Source: Mangrovibrevibacter kandeliae
GTDB taxonomy: Bacteria; Pseudomonadota; Alphaproteobacteria; Rhizobiales; Rhizobiaceae
NCBI RefSeq assembly: GCF_024519155.1
Contig: NZ_JANIFJ010000005.1
Span: 1 to 64,000, forward strand
Direction of reading: 5' to 3'
Length of the DNA: 64,000 nt
Position 1 is the first letter of the stretch. Each line of letters opens with the position of its first letter. Under the pieces are notes generated by a model, which saw only the letters and a program-made list of their open reading frames with translations, searched no databases and was not told where the DNA came from. A program made the position numbers and the translations under genes. Of the stretch, positions 43,271 to 52,543 are shown one piece after another.

Positions 43271-44251
43271 TCAAGATCGCGAGCCCGAGCGGACCGAGCG
43301 GAAGCGGTTGGCGGCCTCGAGCGCCGATTTCTGCGCCCCCTGATCGAGGCCACGGAAGAAGTCGTCGAGCACCGGGTCGCTGTTGTCGGCCCGCTTGGCG
43401 AGCACCGCCCACTTCGCCGCCTCGACGGTGTCGGGCGGGGTGCCGATCCCGTCCTTGTAGAGATGCGCGACGCGGTTGAGCGCGATCGGGTTGCCGCGAT
43501 TGGCCGCGCGCCGCAGCCAGAAGAAGCCCTGCCGGGCGTCGGCCGGGCCACCCTTGCCGTTGATCAGCCAGATGCCGATCTCGATCTGAGCGGTGTCGTG
43601 GCCGTTGATGGCGGCGGCCAGCAGCCAGGCCCGCGCCGCCGGCAGGTCCGGATGACCGCCGCCCGGCGCATAGGCGAGAAGCTGGGACATGGCGTACTGC
43701 GCGTCTGAAACGCCGGCCGTCGCCGCCTTCTCGAAATAGCCGCGCGCCTCGGTGAAGCCTCCGCTCGGAGAAGCCTGGATCAGCATCTGACCGTAGTTGA
43801 ACTCGGCGAGCGGATTGCCGGCGTCGGCCGCCGCCTTCATGAGGTCGCGCGCCCGTGCGAGGTCCTGCGTCACCACCTTCCCGTCGAGGAGCATCAGCGC
43901 GTAGCGGAACTCGCCCTCGGCGCTGCCGCTCGCGGCCGCCGCCTCGTACCAGTGCGCCGCCGTCTTCGGGTCGCGGGTGACCCCGAAGCCGCGCGAATAG
44001 ATCTCGCCGAGCAGCGTCTGGGCCGCGGGATCCCCGAGATTGGCGAGCGGCTCGGCAAGCTTGCGGGCGGTGACGTAGAGGCCCCGCTGGAACGCGCCGT
44101 AGGCCATGTTGCTCGGGCTTGCCTTCGGCCCGGCGGATCCGGCGTGGTCGCGGTGCCCCGTGGGCGCCAGCGCCGGTTTGGCAGGCTCCGCGGATGCCGG
44201 CGCGACCGCCAGCAGCGTCGCGGCCAGAAGCGCGGCTCGCGCTCCTCTCAC
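43271..44251 (-). CDS. Sel1-repeat (SLR) secreted protein
   Basis: The 326-residue protein has a signal peptide (starting at [23 protein letters not shown]) and about six Sel1-like helical repeats. Examples are [19 protein letters not shown] with [15 protein letters not shown], and [20 protein letters not shown]. Such periplasmic scaffolds mediate protein contacts, often in envelope or polysaccharide functions. Its GTG start overlaps the stop of the ThiE-like gene (tcac, 44248-44251), so the two are coupled. The repeats run from about residue 45 to 300. No specific partner is evident. Confidence 0.87.
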   Translation of the reverse strand: MRGARAALLAATLLAVAPASAEPAKPALAPTGHRDHAGSAGPKASPSNMAYGAFQRGLYVTARKLAEPLANLGDPAAQTLLGEIYSRGFGVTRDPKTAAHWYEAAAASGSAEGEFRYALMLLDGKVVTQDLARARDLMKAAADAGNPLAEFNYGQMLIQASPSGGFTEARGYFEKAATAGVSDAQYAMSQLLAYAPGGGHPDLPAARAWLLAAAINGHDTAQIEIGIWLINGKGGPADARQGFFWLRRAANRGNPIALNRVAHLYKDGIGTPPDTVEAAKWAVLAKRADNSDPVLDDFFRGLDQGAQKSALEAANRFRSVRSGSRS

Positions 44252-44916
44252 GCCTTAGCTCCGGGAAGCGCGGCGTCGAACATCGCATTGGCACGGCGTA
44301 CAGCCTCCGCACTGTCGACGCCCGGCCCGAAGACGGCCGCGCCGAGAGCGACGAATTCGGCACCGCTGGCGATCGCCTCGTCGAGCGCCTCGAGACTCGC
44401 ACCGCCCATCAGGATGCACGGCAGCTCGACGATCTGCGCCCACCACGCGGCGAGTTCGAGATTGCGCTCGTGCGGCGCGTCCTTCTGGTCGCCGGCGAGA
44501 CGGCCGAACATCAGGTAATCCGGCAGGTTCTCCCCCGCCTCGAGCGCGTCGTGGCGCGTTTCGAAGCCGGAGGCGCCGACGATCGACTTCGGCTGGAACC
44601 GCTCGACCGCCTCGGCCAACGCTTCGAGGTCGCCGCCGGTCAGGTGGATGCCGTCCGCCCCGACCCGCCCGGCGCAGCGGGTGTCGTCGGCGATCAGCGC
44701 TGCGGCCCCGGCCTCCTGCACGATCGGCACGAGAAGTTCCGCGAGGCGCTGGAACGCAGCGGAGTCGCGACCGGCGGCATCGACAATCACGGAGGCCACG
44801 TCGCCGCCGGACAAGGCCGCGCGCAGACGATCCTCGGCTTCGGCGTCGCCGAGCGGCGTCGTCACGAGAACGAGGCGGGGACGGACTGGATCGGGTTGGG
44901 ACATCACCTGCGCCAT
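44248..44916 (-). CDS. Thiamine-phosphate-synthase-like protein (divergent ThiE)
   Basis: The product of about 222 residues folds as a ThiE/TenI TIM barrel: LVLVTTPLGD at strand 1, AALIADDTRCAGRVGADGIHL, GASGFETRHDALEAGE, and the phosphate site LMGGASLEALDEAI with FVALGAAVF. The usual HLGQxD of ThiE reads HLTGGDL, and the region binding the pyrimidine is altered. It may therefore be a paralogue without thiamine synthase activity. No other thi gene is near; it is coupled to the Sel1 gene. The first ATG (44914-44916) or one four codons later could be used. Confidence 0.8.
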   Translation of the reverse strand: MAQVMSQPDPVRPRLVLVTTPLGDAEAEDRLRAALSGGDVASVIVDAAGRDSAAFQRLAELLVPIVQEAGAAALIADDTRCAGRVGADGIHLTGGDLEALAEAVERFQPKSIVGASGFETRHDALEAGENLPDYLMFGRLAGDQKDAPHERNLELAAWWAQIVELPCILMGGASLEALDEAIASGAEFVALGAAVFGPGVDSAEAVRRANAMFDAALPGAKA

Positions 44917-45160
44917 GTTCGGTTGCGGCCGGCCGGGAGCGGCGCTCCGCCTGTTCGAGCCGGTCGGCACGAGCTGGTGCGGACGGGGCCGGGCCGAAAC
45001 GTCATAAGCGGCATCGGAGGGAGGCGGTCAAGCCGGCGGGCGGGGCGTATGGTCGCTGCGGGAAGGCCGGGCGGGCGACCGCTGCACGTCGCGGCCGCGA
45101 CGGCGAACGCGTCGTCTCGGGCGCGGTGGATGCCGCACCCGAGGATCGTGGAGAGAACCT

Positions 45161-45331
45161 CTACTGCTTCAAGCGGAGCCGCTCGATTTCGTCCTTCAGA
45201 TGAAGCTTGCGCCGCTTCATCTCCTTGATGTCGGACTCACGCGTGCCGGGGCTGGTGTTTGCGGAATGGATCTGTGCGTCGAGCGCCGAGTGGCGCTGTT
45301 CCAGCGTCGCGAGATGAGCATCCAAAGCCAT
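45161..45331 (-). CDS. DUF465 (YdcH-like) small protein
   Basis: A 56-residue frame starts at ATG 45329-45331 with AAAGGAG seven bases upstream. The protein ([20 protein letters not shown], then [26 protein letters not shown]) is a coiled-coil hairpin of the DUF465/YdcH family. A paralogue of the same family lies divergently 211 bp away, before purE. The function is not known. Confidence 0.85.
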   Translation of the reverse strand: MALDAHLATLEQRHSALDAQIHSANTSPGTRESDIKEMKRRKLHLKDEIERLRLKQ

Positions 45332-45542
45332 AGAGAGCTCCTTTCATCCGGTTCCGTCCCTCTCGGGACCCGGCATTCCGATCCTGCCGGACCTCGAAGC
45401 GGACCAGCGAATCGTGTCATAAATCCGTTGCAGTGTCGAACCTCGTTTCGTCAGCTGTTTCCCAATCCCTTCCATCCTGTTAATCGCATGCGATGCGGCG
45501 GGATCGGGGATCCCGAGGGACGGGCGTCATCGAGGGACGATC

Positions 45543-45746
45543 ATGGCGGATCAGGAGCAGGCGGCGCTGCGCTTGCAGGTAGCGCGCCTCAGGCAGGAGC
45601 ACACCGATTTCGACGCGGCCATCAACGCGATGGAGATGACGGGCTGCGACCGGCTGCAGATCCAGCGCATGAAGAAGAAGAAGCTCGCCATCAAGGACAA
45701 GCTCCAGGACCTGGAGGACCAGATCATCCCGGACATCACGGCATGA
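45543..45746 (+). CDS. DUF465 (YdcH-like) small protein
   Basis: The 67-residue protein ([20 protein letters not shown], then [31 protein letters not shown]) is a helical hairpin of the DUF465 family, with the MKKKKL hallmark. Its stop overlaps the purE start by four bases (ATGA at 45743-45746), so it is translationally coupled to purEK. It has about 25 percent of its residues in common with the divergent 56-residue paralogue. Its function is unknown; the coupling to purE is conserved in relatives as far as I know, but I cannot test that here. Confidence 0.88.
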   Translation: MADQEQAALRLQVARLRQEHTDFDAAINAMEMTGCDRLQIQRMKKKKLAIKDKLQDLEDQIIPDITA

Positions 45747-46231
45747 GTGCCGAGGTCGCGCTGATCATGGGCAGCCAGTCGGACTGGCCGACCATGCAGC
45801 ATGCCGCCGGAACGCTGGAAGCGCTCGGTGTCGGCTTCGAGGCGCGGATCGTCTCGGCCCATCGCACGCCGGAGCGCCTGTACGACTTTGCCCGGGGCGC
45901 CAAGGCTGCGGGCTATCGGGTGATCATCGCCGGTGCCGGCGGCGCGGCGCATCTGCCGGGCATGACCGCCAGCATGACGCCCCTTCCCGTCTTCGGCGTG
46001 CCGATCGAGAGCCGCGCGCTGTCCGGCCAGGACAGCCTGCTGTCGATCGTGCAGATGCCGGCCGGCATTCCCGTCGGTACGCTCGCCATCGGCCGCGCCG
46101 GGGCGGTGAACGCCGCCCTGCTTGCCGCCGCCGTCCTGGCGCTTTCCGATCCGGCATTGGCCGACCGGCTGGACACCTGGCGCCGCAACCAGAGCGAGGC
46201 GGTGGCCGAGCGGCCGGAGACCGAAGCGTGA
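45743..46231 (+). CDS. purE: N5-carboxyaminoimidazole ribonucleotide mutase
   Basis: The 162-residue class I PurE has [13 protein letters not shown] (substrate phosphate site), [13 protein letters not shown] and [17 protein letters not shown]. It rearranges N5-CAIR to CAIR in purine synthesis. It overlaps the DUF465 gene before it (ATGA) and purK after it (GTGA at 46228-46231), so all three genes are coupled. Length and motifs are normal. Confidence 0.96.
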   Translation: MSAEVALIMGSQSDWPTMQHAAGTLEALGVGFEARIVSAHRTPERLYDFARGAKAAGYRVIIAGAGGAAHLPGMTASMTPLPVFGVPIESRALSGQDSLLSIVQMPAGIPVGTLAIGRAGAVNAALLAAAVLALSDPALADRLDTWRRNQSEAVAERPETEA

Positions 46232-47304
46232 GCGCACTGGTGCAGGGCGACACGATCGGCATCGTCGGCGGCGGGCAGCTCGGGCGGATGCTGGCGATGG
46301 CCGCGGCGCGGCTCGGATTCGACACCGTGGTGCTCGACCCGGACCCCGCCTGCCCGGCCGGACAGGTCGCCAACACGGTGATCGGGGCATCCTATGACGA
46401 CGCGACGGCGCTGGCGCAGCTCGCCGAGCGCGCGGCGGTGATCACTTACGAGTTCGAGAACGTCCCGGTCGCGCCGCTGCGGCAGGTTGCGGCGAGGCGC
46501 CCGGTCTTCCCGCCACCGGATGCGCTCGAGGTCTCGCAGGACCGCGTGACGGAAAAGGCCTTCTTCAACGCCGTCGGCGTCGGCACCGCCGCGTGGCGGG
46601 CGATCGACCGGGAGGAGGAACTCGGTCACGCGCTGCTCGAACTCGGGGGCGACTGCATCCTGAAGACCCGCCGCTTCGGCTACGACGGCAAGGGCCAGGC
46701 GAGTTTGCGCGAGGGCGCACCCTATGACGGCGTCTGGGACAATCTCGGCGGCGTGCCGGCGATCCTGGAGAAGCGCGTGCGCTTCCAGCGCGAGATCTCG
46801 ATCATCGGCGCGCGCGGCCCGGATGGCGCGATCGCGCTCTACGATCCCGCCGAGAACGTCCATGGCAACGGCATCCTGCGCACCTCGAGCGTGCCGGCCA
46901 CGCTCCCTCCCGCTGTCGCCGATGAGGCGCGGGCGCTCGGCCGGGTGATTCTCGAACGTCTCTCCTACGTCGGCGTGATCGGCATCGAGTTCTTCGTGAC
47001 CGACGACGACCGCCTGCTGGTCAACGAGATGGCGCCGCGTGTGCACAACTCCGGCCATTGGACCGAGGCGGCCTGTGCGGTGTCGCAGTTCGAGCAGCAC
47101 GTCCGCGCGATCGCCGGACTGCCGCTCGGCGACACCGTCCGGCACTCCGATTGCGTCATGCACAACCTCATCGGAACCGAGGCGGAGTCGGCCTTCGACC
47201 TCCTGACCGAGCCCAATCTGGTGCTCCACCTCTACGGCAAGGCGGAGAGCCGCGACGGCCGCAAGATGGGCCATTTCACGCGGCTTCAGCCGCGTCCCGC
47301 ATGA
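46228..47304 (+). CDS. purK: 5-(carboxyamino)imidazole ribonucleotide synthase
   Basis: The 358-residue ATP-grasp enzyme starts with GTG and has [16 protein letters not shown], the ATP-binding [14 protein letters not shown] and the metal-site region [22 protein letters not shown]. It carboxylates AIR to N5-CAIR using ATP and bicarbonate, the substrate of PurE. It is the last gene of the DUF465-purE-purK unit. An intrinsic terminator follows at 47381. Confidence 0.96.
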   Translation: MSALVQGDTIGIVGGGQLGRMLAMAAARLGFDTVVLDPDPACPAGQVANTVIGASYDDATALAQLAERAAVITYEFENVPVAPLRQVAARRPVFPPPDALEVSQDRVTEKAFFNAVGVGTAAWRAIDREEELGHALLELGGDCILKTRRFGYDGKGQASLREGAPYDGVWDNLGGVPAILEKRVRFQREISIIGARGPDGAIALYDPAENVHGNGILRTSSVPATLPPAVADEARALGRVILERLSYVGVIGIEFFVTDDDRLLVNEMAPRVHNSGHWTEAACAVSQFEQHVRAIAGLPLGDTVRHSDCVMHNLIGTEAESAFDLLTEPNLVLHLYGKAESRDGRKMGHFTRLQPRPA

Positions 47305-47380
47305 GCATCCTGCCGGTCGCAAGCCTGCGTCACGATCTTGACACCGCAGGCCCCTCCGGTTAATTCGTCCAAACCTTTCG

Positions 47381-47403
47381 AGCGCGCCCTCCGGCGCGCT
47401 TTT
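47381..47403 (+). terminator. Intrinsic terminator after purK
   Basis: AGCGCGCC (47381-47388) pairs perfectly with GGCGCGCT (47393-47400) around CTCC, followed by TTTC. It separates purEK from rpmJ. Confidence 0.7.
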
Positions 47404-47445
47404 CATTGAGCGGCCCGCCGCTCGCATCGACGACGGTCCGGAACA

Positions 47446-47571
47446 ATGAAGATCAAGAACTCGCTGAAGGCGCTGAAGTCCCGCCACCGTGCGAACCGCA
47501 TGGTCCGCCGCAAGGGCCGCATCTACATCATCAACAAGGAAGCGCCGCGCTTCAAGGCCCGCCAGGGCTGA
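47446..47571 (+). CDS. rpmJ: 50S ribosomal protein L36, zinc-independent type
   Basis: The 41-residue protein ([20 protein letters not shown], then [17 protein letters not shown]) is the YkgO-like L36 that lacks the zinc-binding cysteine/histidine set. It is one of the smallest ribosomal proteins, of the large subunit. It follows the purK terminator and has its own promoter region. Together with the cysteine-free L31 in this window, it means that both small zinc-type ribosomal proteins are here in zinc-independent form. Confidence 0.95.
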   Translation: MKIKNSLKALKSRHRANRMVRRKGRIYIINKEAPRFKARQG

Positions 47572-47634
47572 GCCGGTCGGCCGGGCCTGTTCCGGCTCAC
47601 GCTTTCACGATTTGACGGCGCGCCTGCACGACGT

Positions 47635-48312
47635 ATGGTCGGTCGCATGCGCGCCGTTCGTCTTTCAGCCATTGCCCTTGCCGTCTCGCTGCCGCTGAGC
47701 GCGACCGCCCTGCAGGCCCAGACTGCGGAGCCGGAGGCGATCCCGCCGAGCCTCCCCGCTCCGGACAGTGCCGCACCGGCGCCCGAAGCCGGGGCGTCGG
47801 ACGCAGCCGCCGCAACGCCGGACCAGACGCCGGCGCAGCGCCTCGACCAGCTCTTTGCGGACCTGAAACGCGAATCGGATCCTGACAAGGCGCAGGTCGT
47901 CGCCACGAAAATCCAGGCTGAATGGTCCAGGAGCGGCAGCGCCACCGTCGACCTCCTGATGCTGTGGGCGGGCCAGGCGATGTCGGACAAGGAGGGCGCC
48001 AGTGCGCTCGACCTTCTCGACCAGGCAATCCTCCTCGACCCCCGCTATGCGGAGGCGTGGAACCGGCGGGCGACGCTGCATTTCACGCGCGACGAGTTCG
48101 GCAAGTCGCTGGCCGACATCGAGCGCACGCTGGCGCTCGAGCCGCGCCACTTCGGCGCGCTGCTCGGCCTCGCGACGATCCTCGAGCAGACCGACCGCAA
48201 GCAGAAGGCGCTCGAGACCTATATGCGGGTGCTCGCCATCTATCCGGCACTGCGCTCGGCGCAGGAGGCCGTCGGGCGGCTGGCCGACGACCTGTCGGGC
48301 CAGCCCATCTGA
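47635..48312 (+). CDS. Secreted TPR-repeat protein
   Basis: The 225-residue protein has a signal peptide (MRAVRLSAIALAVSLPLSAT) and a Pro/Ala-rich stretch (about 30-60). Three tetratricopeptide repeats follow (about 95-210; LLDPRYAEAWNRRATLHFTRD, ALEPRHFGALLGLATILEQTD). It probably acts as a periplasmic scaffold. The ATG at 47635 or the one four codons later (47647) may be used; no clear ribosome site tells them apart. It follows rpmJ by 63 bp and converges with pyk. Confidence 0.85.
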   Translation: MVGRMRAVRLSAIALAVSLPLSATALQAQTAEPEAIPPSLPAPDSAAPAPEAGASDAAAATPDQTPAQRLDQLFADLKRESDPDKAQVVATKIQAEWSRSGSATVDLLMLWAGQAMSDKEGASALDLLDQAILLDPRYAEAWNRRATLHFTRDEFGKSLADIERTLALEPRHFGALLGLATILEQTDRKQKALETYMRVLAIYPALRSAQEAVGRLADDLSGQPI

Positions 48313-48386
48313 GGCGTTTGGAGGCCCGCCGGACACGAATGCACGGGGCGCCCGGACTGTGGCCGTGGCGACGGCCGGCCGGAAGC

Positions 48387-49805
48387 TCAGCCCTCGACCG
48401 TGGCGATGCGCAGCATGTTGGTGCCGCCCGGCGTGCGCAGCGGCACGCCCGCCATCACGATCACCTTCTCGCCGACCTTCGCATAGCCCTGCTCGACCGA
48501 GACGCGGCACGCCCGCTTGACGACATCGTCGAGATCGACCGCGTCCTCGGTGACCGCACATTGCAGACCCCAGACGAGCGACAGGCGGCGTGCCGTCGAG
48601 CGCTCCGGCGACAGCGCCAGGATCGGCGTGCGCGGCCGCTCGCGCGCGGTGCGCAGGCCGGTGCCGCCGGTCGAGGTGTAGGTGACGATTGCCGAGATCG
48701 AGAGCGTGTCGGCGATCTGCCGGGCCGCGAGCGAGATCGCGTCCGCGCCGGTCGCCTCCGGCTCGGGGCGCTGGGCGAAGATGATGCCCGGATAGAGCGG
48801 GTCGCGCTCCACCTTCATTGCGATGCGGTTCATCATCCCGACCGCTTCGACCGGATAGCTGCCGGCAGCCGATTCGGCCGACAGCATCACCGCATCGGCG
48901 CCCTCGAAGACTGCGATCGAGACGTCCGAGACCTCGGCGCGGGTCGGCACCGGCGCCGAGATCATCGATTCCAGCATCTGGGTGGCGACGATCACCGGCT
49001 TACCGGCGCGGCGCGAGGCGCGGGTGATTCGCTTCTGGATGCCGGGCACGTCCTCCAGCGGCATCTCGACGCCGAGGTCGCCGCGCGCGACCATGATCGC
49101 GTCCGACAGGCGAATGATCTCGTCCAACTGCTCGACCGCCTGCGGCTTCTCGATCTTCGACAGGATGCCGGCGCGCCCGCGGACGATGGCGCGCGCCTCG
49201 GTCAGATCCTCCGGCCGCTGGATGAAGGACAGCGCGATCCAGTCCACCTCCTCGGCCAGCGCCGCGTCGAGATCGGCCCGGTCCTTGTCGGTCAGCGCGC
49301 CGCTGAGCAGCGTCGAGTCCGGAAGGCTGACGCCCTTTCGATCGGAAATCTTGGTGCCGGTGACCACCCGCGTCACGATCCGCTTGCCGTCGGCGGATTC
49401 GGCCTGCAGCTCCAGGCGACCGTCGTCGATCAGAAGCCGGTGTCCGGGGCGCACGACCTCGAGGATCTCCGGATGCGGCAGGTGCACCCGAGTGGCGTCG
49501 CCCGGCGTCGGATCGTCGTCGAGCACGAACGACTGGCCGATCTCGAGCGCCACGCTGCCCTCGGCGAACTTGCCGACCCGCAGCTTCGGCCCCTGCAGAT
49601 CGGCAAGGATGCCGATGGGCCGGTCGACGGCAGTCTCGACCGCCCGGATCCGCGCGACGAGCTCGCGCATCAGGTCGTGGCTGGTATGACTCATATTGAT
49701 GCGGAAGACGTCCGCACCCGCCTCGTGCAGCTTGCGGATCATGGCCTCGTCGGACGATGCGGGTCCGAGGGTGGCCAGGATCTTCACTCGACGATCGCGT
49801 CTCAT
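48387..49805 (-). CDS. pyk: Pyruvate kinase
   Basis: The 472-residue enzyme has the full set of motifs: ILATLGPAS, FRINMSHT, the metal/phosphate site IGILADLQGPKLRVG, catalytic Lys in ILSKIEKPQAVEQL, VARGDLGVEMP and IVATQMLESMI. A C-terminal regulatory domain is present. It converts phosphoenolpyruvate and ADP to pyruvate and ATP in glycolysis. Its ATG overlaps the stop of the upstream DUF1036 gene by four bases (tcat, 49802-49805), so translation is coupled. Confidence 0.97.
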   Translation of the reverse strand: MRRDRRVKILATLGPASSDEAMIRKLHEAGADVFRINMSHTSHDLMRELVARIRAVETAVDRPIGILADLQGPKLRVGKFAEGSVALEIGQSFVLDDDPTPGDATRVHLPHPEILEVVRPGHRLLIDDGRLELQAESADGKRIVTRVVTGTKISDRKGVSLPDSTLLSGALTDKDRADLDAALAEEVDWIALSFIQRPEDLTEARAIVRGRAGILSKIEKPQAVEQLDEIIRLSDAIMVARGDLGVEMPLEDVPGIQKRITRASRRAGKPVIVATQMLESMISAPVPTRAEVSDVSIAVFEGADAVMLSAESAAGSYPVEAVGMMNRIAMKVERDPLYPGIIFAQRPEPEATGADAISLAARQIADTLSISAIVTYTSTGGTGLRTARERPRTPILALSPERSTARRLSLVWGLQCAVTEDAVDLDDVVKRACRVSVEQGYAKVGEKVIVMAGVPLRTPGGTNMLRIATVEG

Positions 49806-50272
49806 TGTGCGCCCACTCCTTCGCGTGGAGCCTCCGTCAGCTGCACCATCCAGCTGCCTTGCTCGCCGGTGTCGTACTCACGGAAGCCCATCTTCTGATA
49901 ACCGCGGGCGAAGCAGTCCTTGACGCCGACGATCTTGAACTCGTTCTCGGCAATGCAGAGGTCGATCTGACCGCCCCAGCGTCCGCGGCCTTCCGCGTCC
50001 TCGGCGTAGAGATAGTAGAAGCGCGAGGACAGCTCACCTTCGATGATCGACTTGCAGGTGGTGGCGGGAATACGCCACCAACCCTCCGTCGTCCAGCCGG
50101 CCTCGGCGCGATAGCCGATCGCGACGCCCACCAGCGATTGCGTGCCGTTGCAGACGCGGAAGTCGGCCCGGGCCGGCGCGGCCGACAACGGCGACAGGAA
50201 AGCGGCGAGCGCGAGCGCTGCCGTGCCGGCAGGGCCGAAGCCGAAGCGGATGAGTGTCCCGAAGGATGGCAT
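49802..50272 (-). CDS. Secreted DUF1036 protein
   Basis: The product of about 156 residues has a signal peptide (TAALALAAFLSPLSAAPARA) and one DUF1036 domain: DFRVCNGTQSLVGVAIGYR, the core WTTEGWWRIPATTC, then FYYLYAEDAEGRGRWGGQIDLCI and DCFARGYQKMGFREYDTGE. Four cysteines probably form disulfides in the periplasm. The function is unknown. The ATG at 50270-50272 (MPSFGTLIRF) gives the expected export signal. It is the first gene of a two-gene unit with pyk, a neighbourhood seen in other Hyphomicrobiales. Confidence 0.87.
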   Translation of the reverse strand: MPSFGTLIRFGFGPAGTAALALAAFLSPLSAAPARADFRVCNGTQSLVGVAIGYRAEAGWTTEGWWRIPATTCKSIIEGELSSRFYYLYAEDAEGRGRWGGQIDLCIAENEFKIVGVKDCFARGYQKMGFREYDTGEQGSWMVQLTEAPREGVGAQ

Positions 50273-50512
50273 TGACGATTCCCAACGACGGCCGGCGGAG
50301 CGTGCCGCGCCGATACCAAAAGTGCGACTCTTCGCATAGCCGCCAATGCTGTCAACGCGATGACCGTCCCGAGACACGACGCGATGCGTCGCACCTCGCG
50401 CGCTGCCTAGTAAGCGACGCGACGCGCGTGGCTTCTTGAAGCCGGGACACGCGCGGCCGATATGTGCGGAACGACGCTGCCACAGCGGAAACGGAACGGA
50501 AGGGTCATCGAC

Positions 50513-50821
50513 ATGTCCGAGCTCAGCGAGGAACAGAGGATCGCCTTCGAGGCTGCCGCCTTCCGCCGGCTGATCGACCATCTCGGTCAGCGCACGGACG
50601 TTCAGAACATCGATCTGATGAACCTCGCGGGCTTCTGTCGCAACTGCCTGTCCAACTGGTATCGCGAGGCCGCCGAGGCGGCCGGGGTCGAGGTCAGCAA
50701 GGACGATGCCCGCGAGCACGTCTACGGCATGCCCTATGACGAATGGCGCCGGCTGCACCAGCGCGAGGCGGCACCGGGCGCGATCGAGGCATTCCAGGCG
50801 GGGCAAGGCGCCGGCCACTGA
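50513..50821 (+). CDS. DUF1244 protein
   Basis: The 102-residue protein (MSELSEEQRIAFEAAAFRRL, then LMNLAGFCRNCLSNWYREAA and EHVYGMPYDEWRRLHQ) is a DUF1244 member, found in many alpha- and gammaproteobacteria. The central FCRNCLSNW with two cysteines is invariant in the family and may bind metal; no function is established. I chose ATG 50513, with GGAAGGG upstream. It is followed by gapR on the same strand. Confidence 0.9.
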   Translation: MSELSEEQRIAFEAAAFRRLIDHLGQRTDVQNIDLMNLAGFCRNCLSNWYREAAEAAGVEVSKDDAREHVYGMPYDEWRRLHQREAAPGAIEAFQAGQGAGH

Positions 50822-50983
50822 CGCCTGGCTCCCTGCGGCTCCACGTCCCTTCCGGTTCAATTTTCCGACCGTTTCTGCTAGAGCGCGCCATCCGAGTCGC
50901 GCGTGCGGGCCTTTGCCGGCCGCGCCCGGCTCCGCCGTCCTTCGCGACGGGCGGGTTTCTTCTCGAAGATCAAGGGACGTGGA

Positions 50984-51238
50984 ATGGTCGCAGACGTCGC
51001 CGACACCGGTGTAGCCGCAGACGAGCTGAAGCAGTTCGTGGAGCGTATCGAGCGGCTGGAGGAGGAGAAGAAGACGATCTCCGACGACATCAAGGACGTC
51101 TACGGCGAGGCGAAATCCCGCGGCTTCGACGTCAAGGTGATGCGGCGGATCGTGTCGCTGCGCAAGCAGGACAAGAACGAGCGGCAGGAGATGGAGGCGA
51201 TCCTCGACCTCTACATGCAGGCGCTCGGCATGGCCTGA
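50984..51238 (+). CDS. gapR: Nucleoid-associated protein GapR (DUF2312)
   Basis: The 84-residue coiled-coil protein ([20 protein letters not shown], then [29 protein letters not shown]) is a full-length GapR/UPF0335. In Caulobacter it encircles overtwisted AT-rich DNA, supports replication and transcription, and is needed for normal cell division. The ATG at 50984 gives the family length; GGGACG is a weak ribosome site. A bidirectional terminator separates it from mucR, which is convergent. Confidence 0.95.
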   Translation: MVADVADTGVAADELKQFVERIERLEEEKKTISDDIKDVYGEAKSRGFDVKVMRRIVSLRKQDKNERQEMEAILDLYMQALGMA

Positions 51239-51299
51239 GCGGGTCGGAGCGTCGAGCGCACCGGGCGGTGCTGCAGGCCCGCTCCTGTGAACCGACGCG

Positions 51300-51326
51300 A
51301 AAAGGGGCGGCCGCGCCGCCCCTTTT
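51300..51326. terminator. Bidirectional intrinsic terminator between gapR and mucR
   Basis: AAAAGGGGCGGC (51300-51311) and GCCGCCCCTTTT (51315-51326) form a perfect 12-bp stem around CGC. The terminal A/T runs give a U-tract in both directions. Confidence 0.9.
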
Positions 51327-51336
51327 CGGTCTCTGA

Positions 51337-51762
51337 TCAGCGGCTGCGGCGCCGCTTGTGGCCGAGGCCCATCTGCTTGGCGAGCCGCGAACGGGCGGCC
51401 GCGTAGTTCGGTGCCACCATCGGATAGTCGGCCGGCAGATCCCACTTCTCCCGATACTCCTCGGGCGACAGGTTGTAGTGGGTCATCAGATGCCGCTTCA
51501 GCGACTTGAACTTCTTTCCGTCTTCCAGGCAGATGATGTAGTCGTCCGTCACCGACCGCTTCACCGGCACCGCCGGCTTCGGCTTCTCGGCCTGCGGCGC
51601 CTGCGGGGCGGCATGGGTGCGGCCGAGCGCGCCGTAGACGTCGGAAATGAGGCTCGGGAGATCCGAAACCGGCAACGAATTGTTGCTGACATAAGCGGCG
51701 ACCACTTCGGCGGTCAGCTCCATCAGCATCTCGTTGTTGTCCACGCCGTCGATCTGTTCCAT
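51337..51762 (-). CDS. mucR: MucR/Ros family zinc-finger regulator
   Basis: The 141-residue protein has an acidic N-terminal oligomerisation region ([20 protein letters not shown], then [14 protein letters not shown]). A single Ros/MucR finger follows ([20 protein letters not shown], then [20 protein letters not shown]). MucR is a histone-like silencer that controls exopolysaccharide, motility and, with CcrM/GcrA, cell-cycle genes. It usually represses its own promoter. The ATG at 51760-51762 is chosen. The 780 bp upstream are gene-free and AT-rich in part, as expected for a MucR-bound region. Confidence 0.93.
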   Translation of the reverse strand: MEQIDGVDNNEMLMELTAEVVAAYVSNNSLPVSDLPSLISDVYGALGRTHAAPQAPQAEKPKPAVPVKRSVTDDYIICLEDGKKFKSLKRHLMTHYNLSPEEYREKWDLPADYPMVAPNYAAARSRLAKQMGLGHKRRRSR

Positions 51763-52543
51763 TGTCTTATCCAATCCTTGAGCGCATCTCCGGCAGCGCG
51801 GCTGGACCGCGCCTGATGTCGACGCCACAGCGTCGAAGACGCTTCTTTACCGAGCTGCCGCTCCTCGTTGAACATCAGTGCGATCAGTGCCTCGTGTATT
51901 GTAGGGGCAATACTTAATGTCAAGTCCGATTCGCCTGATCGCAAGTTTCGGGAAAAATTTCTGGTTGATTTCGACGTTCGGAAGTAACTTGCGGAGCTGC
52001 GGCGGCGCGCAGCGCGAAGATCAGTCCAATTCATCGGTTCAACCCAAACCCTCGCTTTGACATGCGAATTGTCGCAGTGCGACCTATAGCTGTGTTGTTC
52101 GCTGAGCCAGTGCCTTCTCGCGGCGAGCGAGACGACCCGCGTTGAAGCATCCGAGGGATCGGAGCCGAATCACCAGCGACACTCTACTATGGCCGCATTG
52201 ATGCCAGCCCGGAAACACACGCATCGGCCGGGCGAGGCTCTGACGTATCCGCAGACCAATACTAAGCAGAAGTTGCAACCGACGAGCAGCAGGAGGCGCG
52301 GCCAGCGGGCGCTGGACCAGTGTCAAACGCAGGAGACCGGGAGATGCGACCGTGCACTGCCGTTTCCGGCGCTCCAGCGTTGGGCACGCGCGCTGAGCGG
52401 CTTCAACGCCTCGAGCCGACCCGACGCCGGGAGCGACCCCGGGCGGCAGAAAGGCCCGCGGGCGGCACGCCGAACCATCGACCGGTTGCGCCCGGTCCCG
52501 GTCCGGCGAAGTCGAAGCGCCTGCGGCGGGGTCGCCTTGGAGG
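51763..52543. other. 780-bp gene-free region upstream of mucR
   Basis: No credible coding frame is present. The part from about 51890 to 52100 is clearly AT-richer than its surroundings, with runs such as GGGAAAAATTTCTGG. It contains the mucR promoter and probably autoregulatory MucR sites, which are AT-rich with T-A steps. The part from 52100 to 52540 has ordinary composition. I see no repeat, terminator or RNA structure that I can support. Confidence 0.55.
51895..51923 (-). promoter_or_regulatory. Sigma-70 promoter of mucR
   Basis: The minus strand has a perfect -35, TTGACA (51918-51923), and AATACA (51895-51900) spaced by 17 bp. A start near 51888 gives a leader of about 126 nt. A GANTC site (GATTC, 51928-51932) adjoins the -35. 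Confidence 0.55.

Noticed and set aside
45913-47487. A 524-codon open frame on the minus strand
   Set aside because: It is antisense to purK and purE, both with full motifs and coupled starts.
47922-49898. A 658-codon open frame on the plus strand
   Set aside because: It runs antisense to pyruvate kinase, which is unambiguous; the translated product has shadow-frame composition.
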